A stretch of 64,000 bases of DNA from Stieleria mannarensis (GTDB lineage Bacteria > Planctomycetota > Planctomycetia > Pirellulales > Pirellulaceae), in the NCBI RefSeq assembly GCF_014154935.1, contig NZ_JACEHH010000023.1:62001-126000 (forward strand), read 5' to 3'. The notes beneath the pieces were generated by a model. The model saw nothing but the letters and a program-made list of their open reading frames with translations. It searched no databases and was not told the origin of the DNA. The first letter of the stretch is position 1, and each line of letters starts with the position of its first letter. Below, piece by piece: positions 1 through 10,000 of the stretch. The position numbers and the translations under genes were made by a program.

Positions 1-40
1 TCATTCTGCCCCGAATCAGTCTGCCAATTCGCTCCCCGCA

Positions 41-1930
41 TCAATCCACGACGTTATTCGTTCCCTCAAGTTCGTTGAGGGCGCGGTTGGTCACGCGGAC
101 GCGGTACTTGCCGTCGGAATTGAAGCCTTTTTGATACTGCAATCCCTGCCGCATCTGCTCGATCACCGGCAGCGCCTGTTCATCGATTTCATCGAGCACG
201 ATGGCCGCTTGCAGCCGTTCCCACTGGGCACCGGTGGTCAGCTCATGGATCAAGACCGGCAGTGCAGCCTTGGGCAATTCCATCCGGCACAACGCGCGGG
301 CCGCAGCGGTGCGGACGGCCGAGGAATCATCGCCCAGTCGTGCCCTCATCGAATCCGCGGCGGCCCGTTTTGCGACCGTGCCCAGATTGCCGATCCCCGT
401 CGCCGCCCAGTATCGAATGGCACTGTCGTCGTCTTCGGCGGCATCGACCAACTTGTTCAATGCCGACGGACCGCTGGAAGCGGCGACCGCGATCGCGCCG
501 AGCCGTTGGTTGTATCGATCCGCATCGACCTGTCGCAGAACGGCGTACTCGCTTCCCAACGTTTCAGCGCGCTCGGCAAGAATCGCTTCGGGGATCAATC
601 CCAAGTCACCCGTGTCGGCGATCCACTGGGTTTGCGCATCACGCATCCGTTTCAACGCATCGGCGTAGGCCGGGTCGTCGGCCAAGTTGTTGATTTCGTG
701 CGGATCGGCATCGCAATCGTAGAGTTCTTCGACCGGCTTGGTGGGCGAGAAATAGTATTCGGCCGCTGGCGGAAGTTGACCCGCGTCATGTAACCGTCTC
801 AGCTCACGCATCGTGGCGCCTTTTTCGCAGGTGTTGATGTATTGGTAATAGCTTTTCAGCGGTTCAAAGTTGCGCAGGTAGCGGAAACGTTTGTCACGAA
901 CCATACGGATGATGTCGTAGCGTTCGTCCATGCGGTCGCGTGCGCCGTAAACGTATTGCCTGGGCGCCGGCAAATCGCTTCCCAGAAACGGTTGTCCTTG
1001 AACAGACGAGGGCTGGTCGAGACCGGCGAGGTTCAAGACGGTTGGTCCGAAGTCGATCGAGCTGACCAGGTCGTCGCAAACGGTCCCCGGGGTGCCCTGG
1101 TCATCGACACGATACGCTGGGGGAATGCGGACGATCAATGGAATGTGTGTACCCGATTCGTACAGCCAGCGTTTGGCTCGTGGTAATCCGACGCCGTGAT
1201 CGGACCAGAACATGATGATCGTGTTTTCGTACAGGCCGTCGTCCTTCAGCTGCTGAATCAATCCGCCGGCCCAGTGATCCATGGCGGTGATCAGCTCGTA
1301 GTTGCGTTTCCAATCCTCGCGGGTGATCGGCGTGTCGCAGTAGTAGGGCGGCAGTTGCAATTTTGTGGGATCCTGACGTTGGTCGGCGGTCAACACCTCG
1401 GTCACGTCCTGGTACTTGCTTTTTCGTGCGATGCCGGATTCATGGCAGCCGGTGAAGTTGAACACGGCGAAGAAGGGCGTGTCGTCATTGCCGCGGTCAC
1501 GCCAATGCGCCTTGCCGGAGGAGACATCCCACGTGTCAGCGGGCGTTTTGAATTGATAGTCCTGTTTCGAATTGTTGGTGCAGAAGTACCCGGCGTCACG
1601 CAGGTATTTGGGAAACGGATGGATCCCCTCGGGCAACGTCGCGGTGCAACGCATGTGATGCGTCCCAAGTGTCGTTTGGTACATCCCGGTGATGATCCCG
1701 CTGCGACACGGCGCACAGACTCCGGCGGTCGTGAACGCATGGCTGTAGCGGACGCCTTCCTCGGCAAGTTGGTCCAGGTTGGGCGTGATCGCGTGCTCGT
1801 CGCCATAGCAGCCGAGGTGTGGGCTGATGTCTTCACACGACAGCCACAGGATGTTCGACCGGGGCGGTGCGGCGGACGCCAGGGTTGCGAGGCAAAGGAG
1901 GGAGAAGCAAACGGCGAGGGGGCGAGTCAT
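41..1930 (-). CDS. secreted sulfatase with C-terminal HEAT-like repeats
   Basis: A 629-residue sulfatase of the alkaline-phosphatase superfamily, expected to hydrolyse sulfate esters, probably on algal polysaccharides, outside the cytoplasm. A signal peptide covers about residues 1-20. The N-terminal metal site is at CEDISPHLGCYGD (31-43). The formylglycine motif reads CAPCR (72-76) in place of the usual CxPSR, so Cys72 is the residue to be oxidised. The second metal-site segment is WSDHGVGLP. After about residue 490 there are alanine-rich helical pairs resembling HEAT repeats, which the catalytic fold does not need. The gene stands alone and ends 40 bases from the window edge. The family is clear; the substrate cannot be read from the sequence. 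Confidence 0.9.
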   Translation of the reverse strand: MTRPLAVCFSLLCLATLASAAPPRSNILWLSCEDISPHLGCYGDEHAITPNLDQLAEEGVRYSHAFTTAGVCAPCRSGIITGMYQTTLGTHHMRCTATLPEGIHPFPKYLRDAGYFCTNNSKQDYQFKTPADTWDVSSGKAHWRDRGNDDTPFFAVFNFTGCHESGIARKSKYQDVTEVLTADQRQDPTKLQLPPYYCDTPITREDWKRNYELITAMDHWAGGLIQQLKDDGLYENTIIMFWSDHGVGLPRAKRWLYESGTHIPLIVRIPPAYRVDDQGTPGTVCDDLVSSIDFGPTVLNLAGLDQPSSVQGQPFLGSDLPAPRQYVYGARDRMDERYDIIRMVRDKRFRYLRNFEPLKSYYQYINTCEKGATMRELRRLHDAGQLPPAAEYYFSPTKPVEELYDCDADPHEINNLADDPAYADALKRMRDAQTQWIADTGDLGLIPEAILAERAETLGSEYAVLRQVDADRYNQRLGAIAVAASSGPSALNKLVDAAEDDDSAIRYWAATGIGNLGTVAKRAAADSMRARLGDDSSAVRTAAARALCRMELPKAALPVLIHELTTGAQWERLQAAIVLDEIDEQALPVIEQMRQGLQYQKGFNSDGKYRVRVTNRALNELEGTNNVVD

Positions 1931-2007
1931 TTGAAAACGTTTTGTCAGTGAGGAATCAATGAGAGGGTTCGCACGGGCGTCCGGCGTATCAACCGGGCGC
2001 GTTACAA

Positions 2008-2070
2008 CGTAGCTACGCTCGCCAGAGCGTGGAAAACACGGGTATCCACCTTCTGGCGAAGGTAGCTACG
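2008..2070. repeat. dispersed palindromic repeat R1, copy A
   Basis: Full R1 element. The left arm GTAGCTACGCTCGCCAGAG and the right arm CTTCTGGCGAAGGTAGCTAC form an imperfect inverted repeat around a variable centre. Each arm also holds its own small hairpin (GCTC-GCCA-GAGC and CTTC-TGGC-GAAG). Other copies lie near 37.4, 42.3, 46.9, 49.8 and 55.1 kb, with half copies at 59.8 and 61.9 kb. All are intergenic or at gene ends. Confidence 0.85.
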
Positions 2071-2138
2071 TCGGGCCGGCCGAGCGTCCGTGCTCGGGTG
2101 AGACGCTGGCTGTTACGATCCGCCAAAAAGTCGAACAA

Positions 2139-3758
2139 CTAAAAATTAACCGGTTCGCCGCCGGCCCGCGTCAGCAGTTTCTTGAAGACTTCGGGATCGA
2201 TGGAGTTGGCGATGAATCGGACCGCACCGTCGCCCATCAGCACGTGAAAGCCACCGGGGCGGTTGTCGCCGGTGTTCGTGAGCGGATCGGATGGGTCGAT
2301 CTGCAGGTCCGCGGGTTTGGTCCACGGCACCGCCGCTTGGGCACTGCTTTCGATCGCCAAGATGGTGTTGGAGGTGCCGTCGGTGATGTCACGGATCCTG
2401 GTTTTCCCCGAATCTTCAAACATCATGCCTTCGCCCTGGGGCACCTGGAACACGGTGTGTCCGGGAGGCACGATCGCGCTGGGGTCGGCATAGGTGCGAG
2501 GCATTTGCTCGATCAGTTGGCGGTTGTGGGGACTGTCCCAGGGTTCGTCCAAATGGAATTGCTCGTAGAGCTGTTGTTGTTCGATGAAGGGCAGGACCGC
2601 GACCCGCCAGCTGAGCAGCGGTGTGCCGTCGTCGGCTCGGATCGCACGGTCGGGAAACGTCTTGTAGGTCGCGTGGTAGTTGTGTAGAGCCAACCCGATT
2701 TGTTTCAATTCGTTGCTGGCTTGCATACGACGCGCCGCTTCACGAGCGGCTTGGACGGCTGGCAGCAGCAACCCGACCAGGATTCCGGTCGTGCCGACGT
2801 TCCCCGAGAGCCTGACAGTCACGATTTTGCCGCTTCTCTCGGGACGCATCATGGCTGCGATCTCGGTGCCCAGCCGTTCGATGTACTTGGCCATCGCCTG
2901 GTTGACCGGATCTTGGCCTTTGACGTTCTTCATCATCTCGCCGGTCGCCATCATGCGGCCGAAATCGATCGCTTGGTTCAAGGCGTCTTCCAGTTTGGCT
3001 GCGGAGTCTTCATCGCGGCCGATCGCGGAAAGCATCAGCGAGCCGGACATGGGGGCGTAGTCGATGTTGACATACAGTGCGTCGGAGTACTCGGCGAATT
3101 CCGTCAATTCACGCAGCGGCGGAGGCATTTGACCGGCGTTTTGTCGCAGCAGTCCCGTCACCATCGGACGGATCTGTTGCATGCCGGCCAGCAAGGTCAC
3201 GCCGTCTCGCCGTGTGATTCGCGACGCCAAACTGGCGACCTGACCCGTGCCACCTTCGCCGGCGGCCAACATCTTGGTCAGGTAGCCGCCGCTGCCGACC
3301 AAAATCGTCCGTGGTCCGGCTTGATGCAGACGCACGATCGGCGGTCGGCGACTCTCATAGACTTTCAGCCCCTCGACTTCCTTGGGTTCGAACTCGCTTA
3401 GGATCATCGGGTTAAGTTGGTCGATCGCGAAGTCGACGCTCAATTCAATCGCCGCGCCCGCCTGCGGCCCCATCGGGCCGGGCATGCCGACGACGATTTT
3501 GATGTCGTCGATGTTCAGCGGGTCGACGCCGACGTATTGCAATCCCGCCGCCTGGGCGACTTCGATCGGCGCCAGTTTCCAGTCGGGCGAGGTCAATATT
3601 TGTCGCGGTGAAAGGTAAACCGCCGCGACGGCGTCGTCGGGCACGTACTCGGTGGAAAGTTTTTCAGCGGTTTGTGCCAGCGCCGGTTGCGGCGTGAGTA
3701 AAGCGACAGCGCACAGCCAAGCGGCCGTGGTGGAACTCAGAATCTTGCGGGAAATCAT
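2139..3758 (-). CDS. secreted DUF1559 domain protein
   Basis: The start is placed at 3758 because MISRKILSS opens a normal signal peptide ending at ALAQ (about residue 29), and GGAG lies 8 bases upstream. The longer frame to 3884 would begin inside repeat R2. The 539-residue protein has about 300 residues of unrecognised alpha/beta sequence. A C-terminal DUF1559 module follows, beginning at [17 protein letters not shown], with [12 protein letters not shown] and the ending [13 protein letters not shown], a shortened form of the H-x9-DG motif. DUF1559 proteins are hugely expanded in planctomycetes and usually start with a type IV pilin-like signal. Here that signal is missing and the module is fused behind a secreted domain. 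Function unknown. Confidence 0.85.
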   Translation of the reverse strand: MISRKILSSTTAAWLCAVALLTPQPALAQTAEKLSTEYVPDDAVAAVYLSPRQILTSPDWKLAPIEVAQAAGLQYVGVDPLNIDDIKIVVGMPGPMGPQAGAAIELSVDFAIDQLNPMILSEFEPKEVEGLKVYESRRPPIVRLHQAGPRTILVGSGGYLTKMLAAGEGGTGQVASLASRITRRDGVTLLAGMQQIRPMVTGLLRQNAGQMPPPLRELTEFAEYSDALYVNIDYAPMSGSLMLSAIGRDEDSAAKLEDALNQAIDFGRMMATGEMMKNVKGQDPVNQAMAKYIERLGTEIAAMMRPERSGKIVTVRLSGNVGTTGILVGLLLPAVQAAREAARRMQASNELKQIGLALHNYHATYKTFPDRAIRADDGTPLLSWRVAVLPFIEQQQLYEQFHLDEPWDSPHNRQLIEQMPRTYADPSAIVPPGHTVFQVPQGEGMMFEDSGKTRIRDITDGTSNTILAIESSAQAAVPWTKPADLQIDPSDPLTNTGDNRPGGFHVLMGDGAVRFIANSIDPEVFKKLLTRAGGEPVNF

Positions 3759-3826
3759 GGAGGTCTCCGGGCGTGGGGATTGGGGCAAGGCCAATTCTAA
3801 CGCATTCCTCAGAGACCATCCGGCCA

Positions 3827-3884
3827 GTGGGGATAGGCTTCCAGCCTGTCGGCGCGGCATTGACAGGCTGGAAGCCTCTCCCAC
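3827..3884. repeat. dispersed palindromic repeat R2, copy A
   Basis: Inverted repeat with arms GATAGGCTTCCAGCCTGTC and GACAGGCTGGAAGCCT around a 12-base centre, bounded by GTGGG and CCCAC. Full copies also occur at 17312 and 63155, with half copies at 30617 and 49901. It lies between two minus-strand genes and could form a strong hairpin in their RNA. Confidence 0.85.
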
Positions 3885-3900
3885 GGCCTGCGTCGTCGAT

Positions 3901-4983
3901 CTACTTCGACGGTGGTTGGCTGGTCAGGCCGACCAAGGCCTCGGTGGCGCGGCCTTTTTGATCGCCACGCAAAATCAAATAGCGATCCCGACCGCCTTCG
4001 ACGGGCTCGAAGGTCGTCAGCCCATCCTTGTCAACGGTCACGCGACCGGGTGGCGAAACATCAAAGTAGGCTCGGTCCGGACGGACGGCGTGCAACACCG
4101 AGGTTAAATCCCACGTCGGACGATCGTGGGGCGGCGGGTTGTACAGCACATAGGCCTCGGCGATCGGGTGGTGATCGACGTAGCCAAAGTCCTTTTCAAT
4201 ACTCTCGTGCGGATAACGCAGGTTCAATCCGATCTCATATCCGCTCCAAAGGATCGGGGCCGACCAATGCTCGGCCAGGTATCGAGCACTCTCCAGATCC
4301 TTGACCACGTTGTATTCGCGGTGGTCGTGCAGTTCGCCCTTGTTGTTGGGGATCTTGGTGAAGGCGCCGGCCATGGCTGAGAGCAGACGCACCTTTTGCT
4401 TGACAAGTTCCACGCCCGACAACTTGCTGTGTTTGTCCGGTCCGCTACGCAACAGATTGGCCAGATTGGTCGAAAACCCGACCTGCGCGATCACGACGCT
4501 GTGGTCCTCGGCCGCGGCCAAGGTTTGACGCAGGACGTCCACCGCCGACGGTGGCTCGGTGTCCGGTCGGAGATCGTGCGGGTAACGCAGTTGACCGTCG
4601 TCGCGTTGTTCGGCCAACACGTTGAACCGACCCTTTTCCGGCGTCACTCCACTGTCACAGACGCCGATCGGAATCTCGCCACGGCCGTAAAACGTGTTCA
4701 GCGCGTCGGTGAAGGCCGCGGCCAGCGGGTTGTCTTTGGTGATCGTCACGGCCAGCAATTCACACTCGCCACGGGACTGCAGCGAATGGATCACGCCCAT
4801 CGCCATCACGTCGTCGCAATCGTTTCCGATGTCGGTGTCAAAGATCAGTTGGACGGGACGACGGGGGGGCGTGGCGGGATCGGCGGCAGCGACGTGCGAG
4901 ACCGCGAGTAACGTAGAGGTAAGGGAGACGGCCAGACAGAGTCGGGGGAAGGGGATCGGCAGGGAGCTCATCGGTGGCATCAT
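3901..4983 (-). CDS. exported nucleoside hydrolase-like protein
   Basis: A 360-residue protein of the inosine/uridine-preferring nucleoside hydrolase family, which cleaves the N-glycosidic bond of ribonucleosides. The Ca-binding aspartate cluster is visible at [13 protein letters not shown] just after a signal peptide (about residues 1-34), so the enzyme is exported. HHPIAEAY and [13 protein letters not shown] fit the C-terminal part of this fold. A second start lies four codons on (MSSLP, 4971) and cannot be excluded. It follows R2 copy A and has no operon partner. A cytosolic paralogue lies at 59830-60771. The natural substrate may be a nucleoside or another riboside. Confidence 0.85.
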   Translation of the reverse strand: MMPPMSSLPIPFPRLCLAVSLTSTLLAVSHVAAADPATPPRRPVQLIFDTDIGNDCDDVMAMGVIHSLQSRGECELLAVTITKDNPLAAAFTDALNTFYGRGEIPIGVCDSGVTPEKGRFNVLAEQRDDGQLRYPHDLRPDTEPPSAVDVLRQTLAAAEDHSVVIAQVGFSTNLANLLRSGPDKHSKLSGVELVKQKVRLLSAMAGAFTKIPNNKGELHDHREYNVVKDLESARYLAEHWSAPILWSGYEIGLNLRYPHESIEKDFGYVDHHPIAEAYVLYNPPPHDRPTWDLTSVLHAVRPDRAYFDVSPPGRVTVDKDGLTTFEPVEGGRDRYLILRGDQKGRATEALVGLTSQPPSK

Positions 4984-5162
4984 TTGGCGGGGGGGAAAAC
5001 ACAGCGGCTAAAAACGCAGCTGCACAAACGATTGTGCCAAATTGTAGTCGGGGCCGACGCGGTTTCGCCAGGGCTTGGTAGCGGAACCGGCCCGGAGTTT
5101 CGTAAGTTGAAGGCCACCGTGTCCCTCGAACCGTTCTTTTGGCTTCCCAATCAGCAAACGAT

Positions 5163-6101
5163 ATGACCCAGCAAAGCTATGCGATTCTTGGATCCGGAGC
5201 CGTCGGCGGCCTGTACGGCGCGATGCTCGCCCGGGCCGGACACGATGTCCATTTCTTGTTGCGCTCGGATTATGAACATGTCCGCGACCAGGGGTGGAAA
5301 ATCGAAAGTCACTGGGGAGATTTCGATCTGACGCAGGTCAACGCCCACGGCTCGGTTGACACCATGCCCGCTTGCGACGTCACGCTGATCGGTCTGAAAA
5401 CCGTCAACAACGATTCCTTGCCGTCACTGCTGGCCAAGCCGACCGGTGCCGGCGGAGTGGCTTTGGTGTTGCAGAACGGACTGGGGGTGGAAAAAGATGT
5501 CGCCCAGATGATCGGCCCGGAGCGAGTTTTTGGCGGTTGCTGTTTCTTGTGCAGCAACAAGGTCGGCCCCGGGCACATCCGCCACATCGATTACGGGCGG
5601 ATCGTTTTTGGTCCTTACCAAAACAGTCCCGCGACGTTGGCCAAAGCGGACCAGATCTGTGCCGAGATGACGGCGGCGGGGATCGAAGTCCAAACGTCGG
5701 ACGATTTGAACATGGTGCGTTGGCGGAAATTGATGTGGAACATCCCCTTTAACGGGCTGTCCGTCGCGCTCGACGCATCGACGGACAAATTGATCGGCAA
5801 CGAATCATCGGTCGACCTGATCCGGGACATCATCACCGAAGTGCATCGCGCCGCCGGTGCCTGTGGTGCATCGATCGACGCCGCCTGGATCGAAAAGACG
5901 ATCGACCATACGCGGACGATGAAGCCCTATGACAGCAGCATGCGTCTGGATTACTTGGCCGGGCGACCGATGGAATTGCAGCGGATTTTGAAGACGCCGA
6001 TCGATACGGCCAAGGCAGCCGGAGTGGCGATGCCCAAGACCGAGATGCTGTACCAGATGTTGGAGTTCATGGAAGCGGCGCGCCAGGCGGGAGGTGCGTA
6101 G
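5163..6101 (+). CDS. 2-dehydropantoate 2-reductase-like enzyme
   Basis: A 312-residue NADPH-dependent reductase related to ketopantoate reductase (PanE), the pantothenate-pathway step from ketopantoate to pantoate. The nucleotide fold opens with ILGSGAVGGLYGAMLARAG. VALVLQNGLG follows, and the C-terminal domain carries WRKLMWNIPFNGLSV with the catalytic-type lysine. I use ATG 5163 because the glycine motif then falls at the usual distance from the start; the 8-codon upstream extension is not typical. The panE family contains many paralogues of uncertain substrate, and no other pantothenate gene is nearby, so the exact reaction is inferred. Confidence 0.8.
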   Translation: MTQQSYAILGSGAVGGLYGAMLARAGHDVHFLLRSDYEHVRDQGWKIESHWGDFDLTQVNAHGSVDTMPACDVTLIGLKTVNNDSLPSLLAKPTGAGGVALVLQNGLGVEKDVAQMIGPERVFGGCCFLCSNKVGPGHIRHIDYGRIVFGPYQNSPATLAKADQICAEMTAAGIEVQTSDDLNMVRWRKLMWNIPFNGLSVALDASTDKLIGNESSVDLIRDIITEVHRAAGACGASIDAAWIEKTIDHTRTMKPYDSSMRLDYLAGRPMELQRILKTPIDTAKAAGVAMPKTEMLYQMLEFMEAARQAGGA

Positions 6102-6409
6102 CCCAGCCCTCCCAGCCGAGGCCGTGCGGTTCTTAACCGCTCTGATAGCAGGCTCTTACGTTCTTCACTCTCTAGCAGGACGGTTTTTCTTTGAGGTGGT
6201 ACAGGGCCGCCAGAGTAATCCGCAAATACCCTTTAAAATCAACGACCTACAAACCGCACGCCCTTGGCTGAGCAGGTCGGCGTCGTCACGGCGGGTTCTA
6301 TCAACATTGACGGATTGGCGATCGGATACACTACTGCGCTCGTCTCATCACCCACCGCTGCGCAACGTGCCCACGCGCTGCTGACAATCCGCGCGGAGAG
6401 TCACCCCCA
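6102..6409. other. gene-free spacer with a dispersed repeat (R5)
   Basis: About 300 bases without a credible gene. Bases 6107-6134 match 33974-34001 with only two differences over 28 bases (core CCGAGG, then CGTGCGGTTCTT), so this is a dispersed repeat. Nothing recognisable follows, other than a possible leader for the gene at 6410. Confidence 0.6.
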
Positions 6410-6817
6410 ATGAAGTTTCGCCTCTCGACGATTCTGCTAGTCGTTCTTTCCACCGCTGCGATGTGTGGTTGGTGGGTGGACCGGCGGCGGCTGCAAGACG
6501 ATGCCACGCGAGCCAACTCCGAAGCGGCCCGTTTGGCGATTGAACTTTACCGAGTCCATTTGAAGCAGTGTTATCAACAGGACTACGGTTCAATCTTTCC
6601 AGCAGGTGCGCGAGCGATTCAATTGAAAACCGGCGATGTCCTGGATGTCACGGTGGCGGACGGCAGGCAAGATCTGCTCGATCGGCTCGGCGAGGGAGAG
6701 ACGAACTTTCGCGTCAGGGATCAGACGGGAAAGGTCTTGGAGATCGGGGATCTGCTGCCGGTGTTCCCGATGTGCTCGGGGAAACGTCGCACAGCTCAGG
6801 TCGTCAACGGTCCGTGA
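6410..6817 (+). CDS. small membrane-anchored protein, function unknown
   Basis: A 135-residue protein beginning MKFRLSTILLVVLSTAAMCGWW. This short N-terminal helix is typical of many planctomycete anchored proteins and would leave the rest on the outer face of the membrane. After it come a charged stretch (DRRRLQDDATRANSEAARLA) and a small alpha/beta-like domain with the segment KTGDVLDVTVADG. No family recognised. The N-terminus, ordinary codon use and stand-alone position support a real gene. Confidence 0.65.
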   Translation: MKFRLSTILLVVLSTAAMCGWWVDRRRLQDDATRANSEAARLAIELYRVHLKQCYQQDYGSIFPAGARAIQLKTGDVLDVTVADGRQDLLDRLGEGETNFRVRDQTGKVLEIGDLLPVFPMCSGKRRTAQVVNGP

Positions 6818-6890
6818 GGGAGCCCTTGGTTATTGGAGATGGGGGCAATTTTCATTGACATTCGTAGCGAACGCAGATTGTAGCGGCGCA

Positions 6891-6929
6891 TAAAAAACGC
6901 ACGGCCTTCCCCCCGAAAGGCCGTGCGTT
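6891..6929 (-). terminator. intrinsic terminator of the DUF11 gene
   Basis: A 13-bp perfect stem (6896-6908 with 6917-6929, core CGCACGGCCTT) with an 8-base loop. Read on the minus strand it is followed by six T. It lies about 130 bases beyond the stop of the 7058-11296 gene. The bases just past it share a 15-mer with the terminator near 20.49 kb. Confidence 0.8.
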
Positions 6930-7057
6930 GGCGGCTTCCTCACCAATGCGTGCGATGTCACGGTGCCCGTGGCGACGTCGTTCGTCTTTCAGCATTTCGC
7001 TACATCACCGGCTCCGGCGAAGTGCGAGACGAACGGTCGTTCCACGAGGGACATTCA

Positions 7058-10000
7058 TCACGATGACGCGAGGAAGCGTCGTTTCGATAGCACCTGGGCT
7101 CGTTCTCCAAAGTTGAAGTCGGTCGCATTTTCATCGATCCCGAGTGCGAGATCGGTGAAGACATCGTCGACGACCGTCGCGGTCGCTCCGTTGCCGACGG
7201 TGTTCTGGCCGGTCACGAAGTCTTCCGGTTGAATCTCTTCGACCTGGTAGGTTCCTGCACCGAGTTGGGTGAATTCATAATCGCCGTTGGCGTCGGTCAG
7301 TACGGTGCGTTCGTCGATCGCGTTTCCGGAGCTATCGGTGCCGGTCAGCCGGATCGTCACGCCTTGGATCCCGGTTTCGTCGGCGTCGCGGACGCCATCG
7401 TTATCGCGATCAAAGTAGACCGAGCCACTGATCGAGCGAATCATCGGGTCGACGGCCGTGGTCGCTTGATCGGTATTATTGGTATCGTCCGATTCATCGG
7501 TTGTTGTTGACACAACTACGACGTTTTGCAGGTTTCCACTTGCGTCGGCGTCGACCGTGGCGTTGATCGTAAAGCTGAACGACGCACCGGGGGCCAAATC
7601 GCCGGCGTCGACGGTGACGACACCGCCCGTGGCCGACAGAGTGTTGTTGTTTTGATCGGTCCCGCTGACGAACGTGACTCCCGAAGGAAGCGTGTCGGTG
7701 GCGACCGAATCAAAGGCGGTGGAGACGCCGTCGTTGGTCACGGTGACGGTGTAGACCAGCGTTTCGCCGGCTTGCGCGATGTCATCATCGACCGTCTTTT
7801 CAACCGTCAGATCGGCCTGCGGCGTGCCGGTGATGGTTGCCGACGCGGTGTTGTTGGTCGTGTCGGTTTCGCCGCTATCGGCGGTGACGGTTGCGGTGTT
7901 GGTCACCGTGCCGCTGGTGTCCACGCCGACGGTGAAGACCAAGGTGGCGGCCAGCGTTTCGTTTTCGTCCAGCGAGATCGCGGGGAACGTCACCGTGTTG
8001 CCCGACAGGGTCGCCGATTGTCCGTCCAAGGTTCCGCTGACGAAGGTCAGCCCGGTCGGCACGTCATCGGTCAAGACGACGTTGGTGGCCGTGCTGGGAC
8101 CGGAATTGGTCAACTCGATCGTGTAGGTGACGTTTTCGCCCGGATCCGGAGTCGTGTCCCCGGCGGTCTTGGTCAGCGTCACGTCGAATTGCGGCGTGAT
8201 TGCGGTCGTGGCGGTGTCGCTGTTGTTGGTCGTGTCGGACTCGCCACCCGCGACGCTGATGCTGCCGGTGTTGTCGATCGATCCGGTGGCGTCTTCGTTG
8301 ACCGACGCGGTGACGGTGAACGTACGCGTTTCCCCGACGGGAATCGGGTCGTGTACGACCGTCACGGTCTGTTGTGCGGTGTCGAATCCGGACGAGGTGG
8401 CGTCCGGGGCGTCGATCGTCAACCCGGTCAACCCGGCCGGCAGCGTGTCGGTGAACGTGACTTGACCGGAATCACTGACGCTGTCGGTGTCGTGGGAGAT
8501 CGTGAAGGTGTAGGTCAGCGTGTCTTGGCCGGGGACGGCCGTTGCCAAATCAACGCTCTTGCTGATCACCAAGTCGGTGTCGACCGTGATCGCCACATCC
8601 ACGTCATCGCTGTCGTTGGCCCCATCGGTATCGACATCGGTGGTGGTGATGTCAGCTTGATTATTGAGCGTTCCGGTGGCCGAGCTGGCAATGTCGACGA
8701 CGAAGGTGAACGTTTCGGTTTGCCCGCTGGTCAGGGTGCCGACCGTGAACGTCAGATCTTGGCCGTTCTGGGCGATCGTCACGCCGGAGGTTCCGGCATC
8801 GAAACTGTCAAACGTCAGACGTGAATCCAGCGTGTCGGTGACTTCCACGCCGCGGGCTTCGCCGGGGCCGTTGTTGGTCACTTCGACGGTGTAGGTCAGT
8901 TGTCCGCCGGCAACCGCGGTGCCGGTGGTCGTTTTGGTGACGCCGACATCGACGTTGCGAACCACGGGGGTCGTTTCGCTCGCGCTGTTGTTGCTGGTGT
9001 CCGAATCGGTGTCAGGGGTCCCGGTGACCGTGGCGGTGTTGCTGAGCGTGTCGCCGGCGTCGGCGGCGACCAGCACCACGACGTCGATGACGGCCGATGC
9101 GGATGCGGCCAGGTCATCGATGCTGATCGACAAATTGCCGCTGTCGGCCGGGTTTTCGGTCACCGTGCCGCTGCCGGTGGTGAACGTGGCGCTGACGAAC
9201 GACAGATCACTCGGCAAGCTGTCGGTGGCGACGATGCCGGTCGCGGTGTCCGGCCCGTTGTTGGTCACCGTGATCGTGTACGTGAATTGTTCTCCGGCGA
9301 CGACCGAACCGGTCGTATTGTCGCTTTTCGTGATTGCCAAATCGGTGCTCTCGATCGGCACGTCGGCGTCATCGGAGTTGTTGGTGTCGTCGGTTTCGAC
9401 CTGATCGCCGGAGATCGTGGCGGTGTTGGTCAAATCCGCGGTCTGGCCGTTGTCGATGTCCACGGCGATCCGGATGGTGTCGCTGGCACCGGCGGCAAGC
9501 GCGCCGATCGCGACACTGAGGTCTTGGCCATTGATCGTCGGCGTGTAGGTCCCGAAGTTGGAATTCGCCTGATCGATCGTCATCCCGGCGGGAATCACGT
9601 CGGCGATCACGACATTGGTGGCATCCAGCGGACCGTTGTTTTGGAACGCGATGTCAAAGAACGCTTCGCCACCGCTTTGCAGCGTCGATGCGGCCGAGTC
9701 GAGCGTCTTGGTGATCTCCAGATCGAAGGTCGGGACGACACCAATGTCCAGGGACAGATTGGTGCTGGAATCGGTATCACCGTCGTCGGTGGGTTCGGCG
9801 CCGGCGACCAAGGTGATTTCGCCGGTGACGATTCCCACGCCCGCGACGAGGGTTCCGTTGTCGTCGTCACTGACGTCGTCGTCCGGATCCGCGGCGGGGT
9901 CATTTCCGGTACTGGAGACGTGGCCGAACAAGGATTGCCCCGCTCCCAACTCGGATTCGGGAATCACGACCAAGTAGTTACCCGCGGAGAGCTGGGCAAA

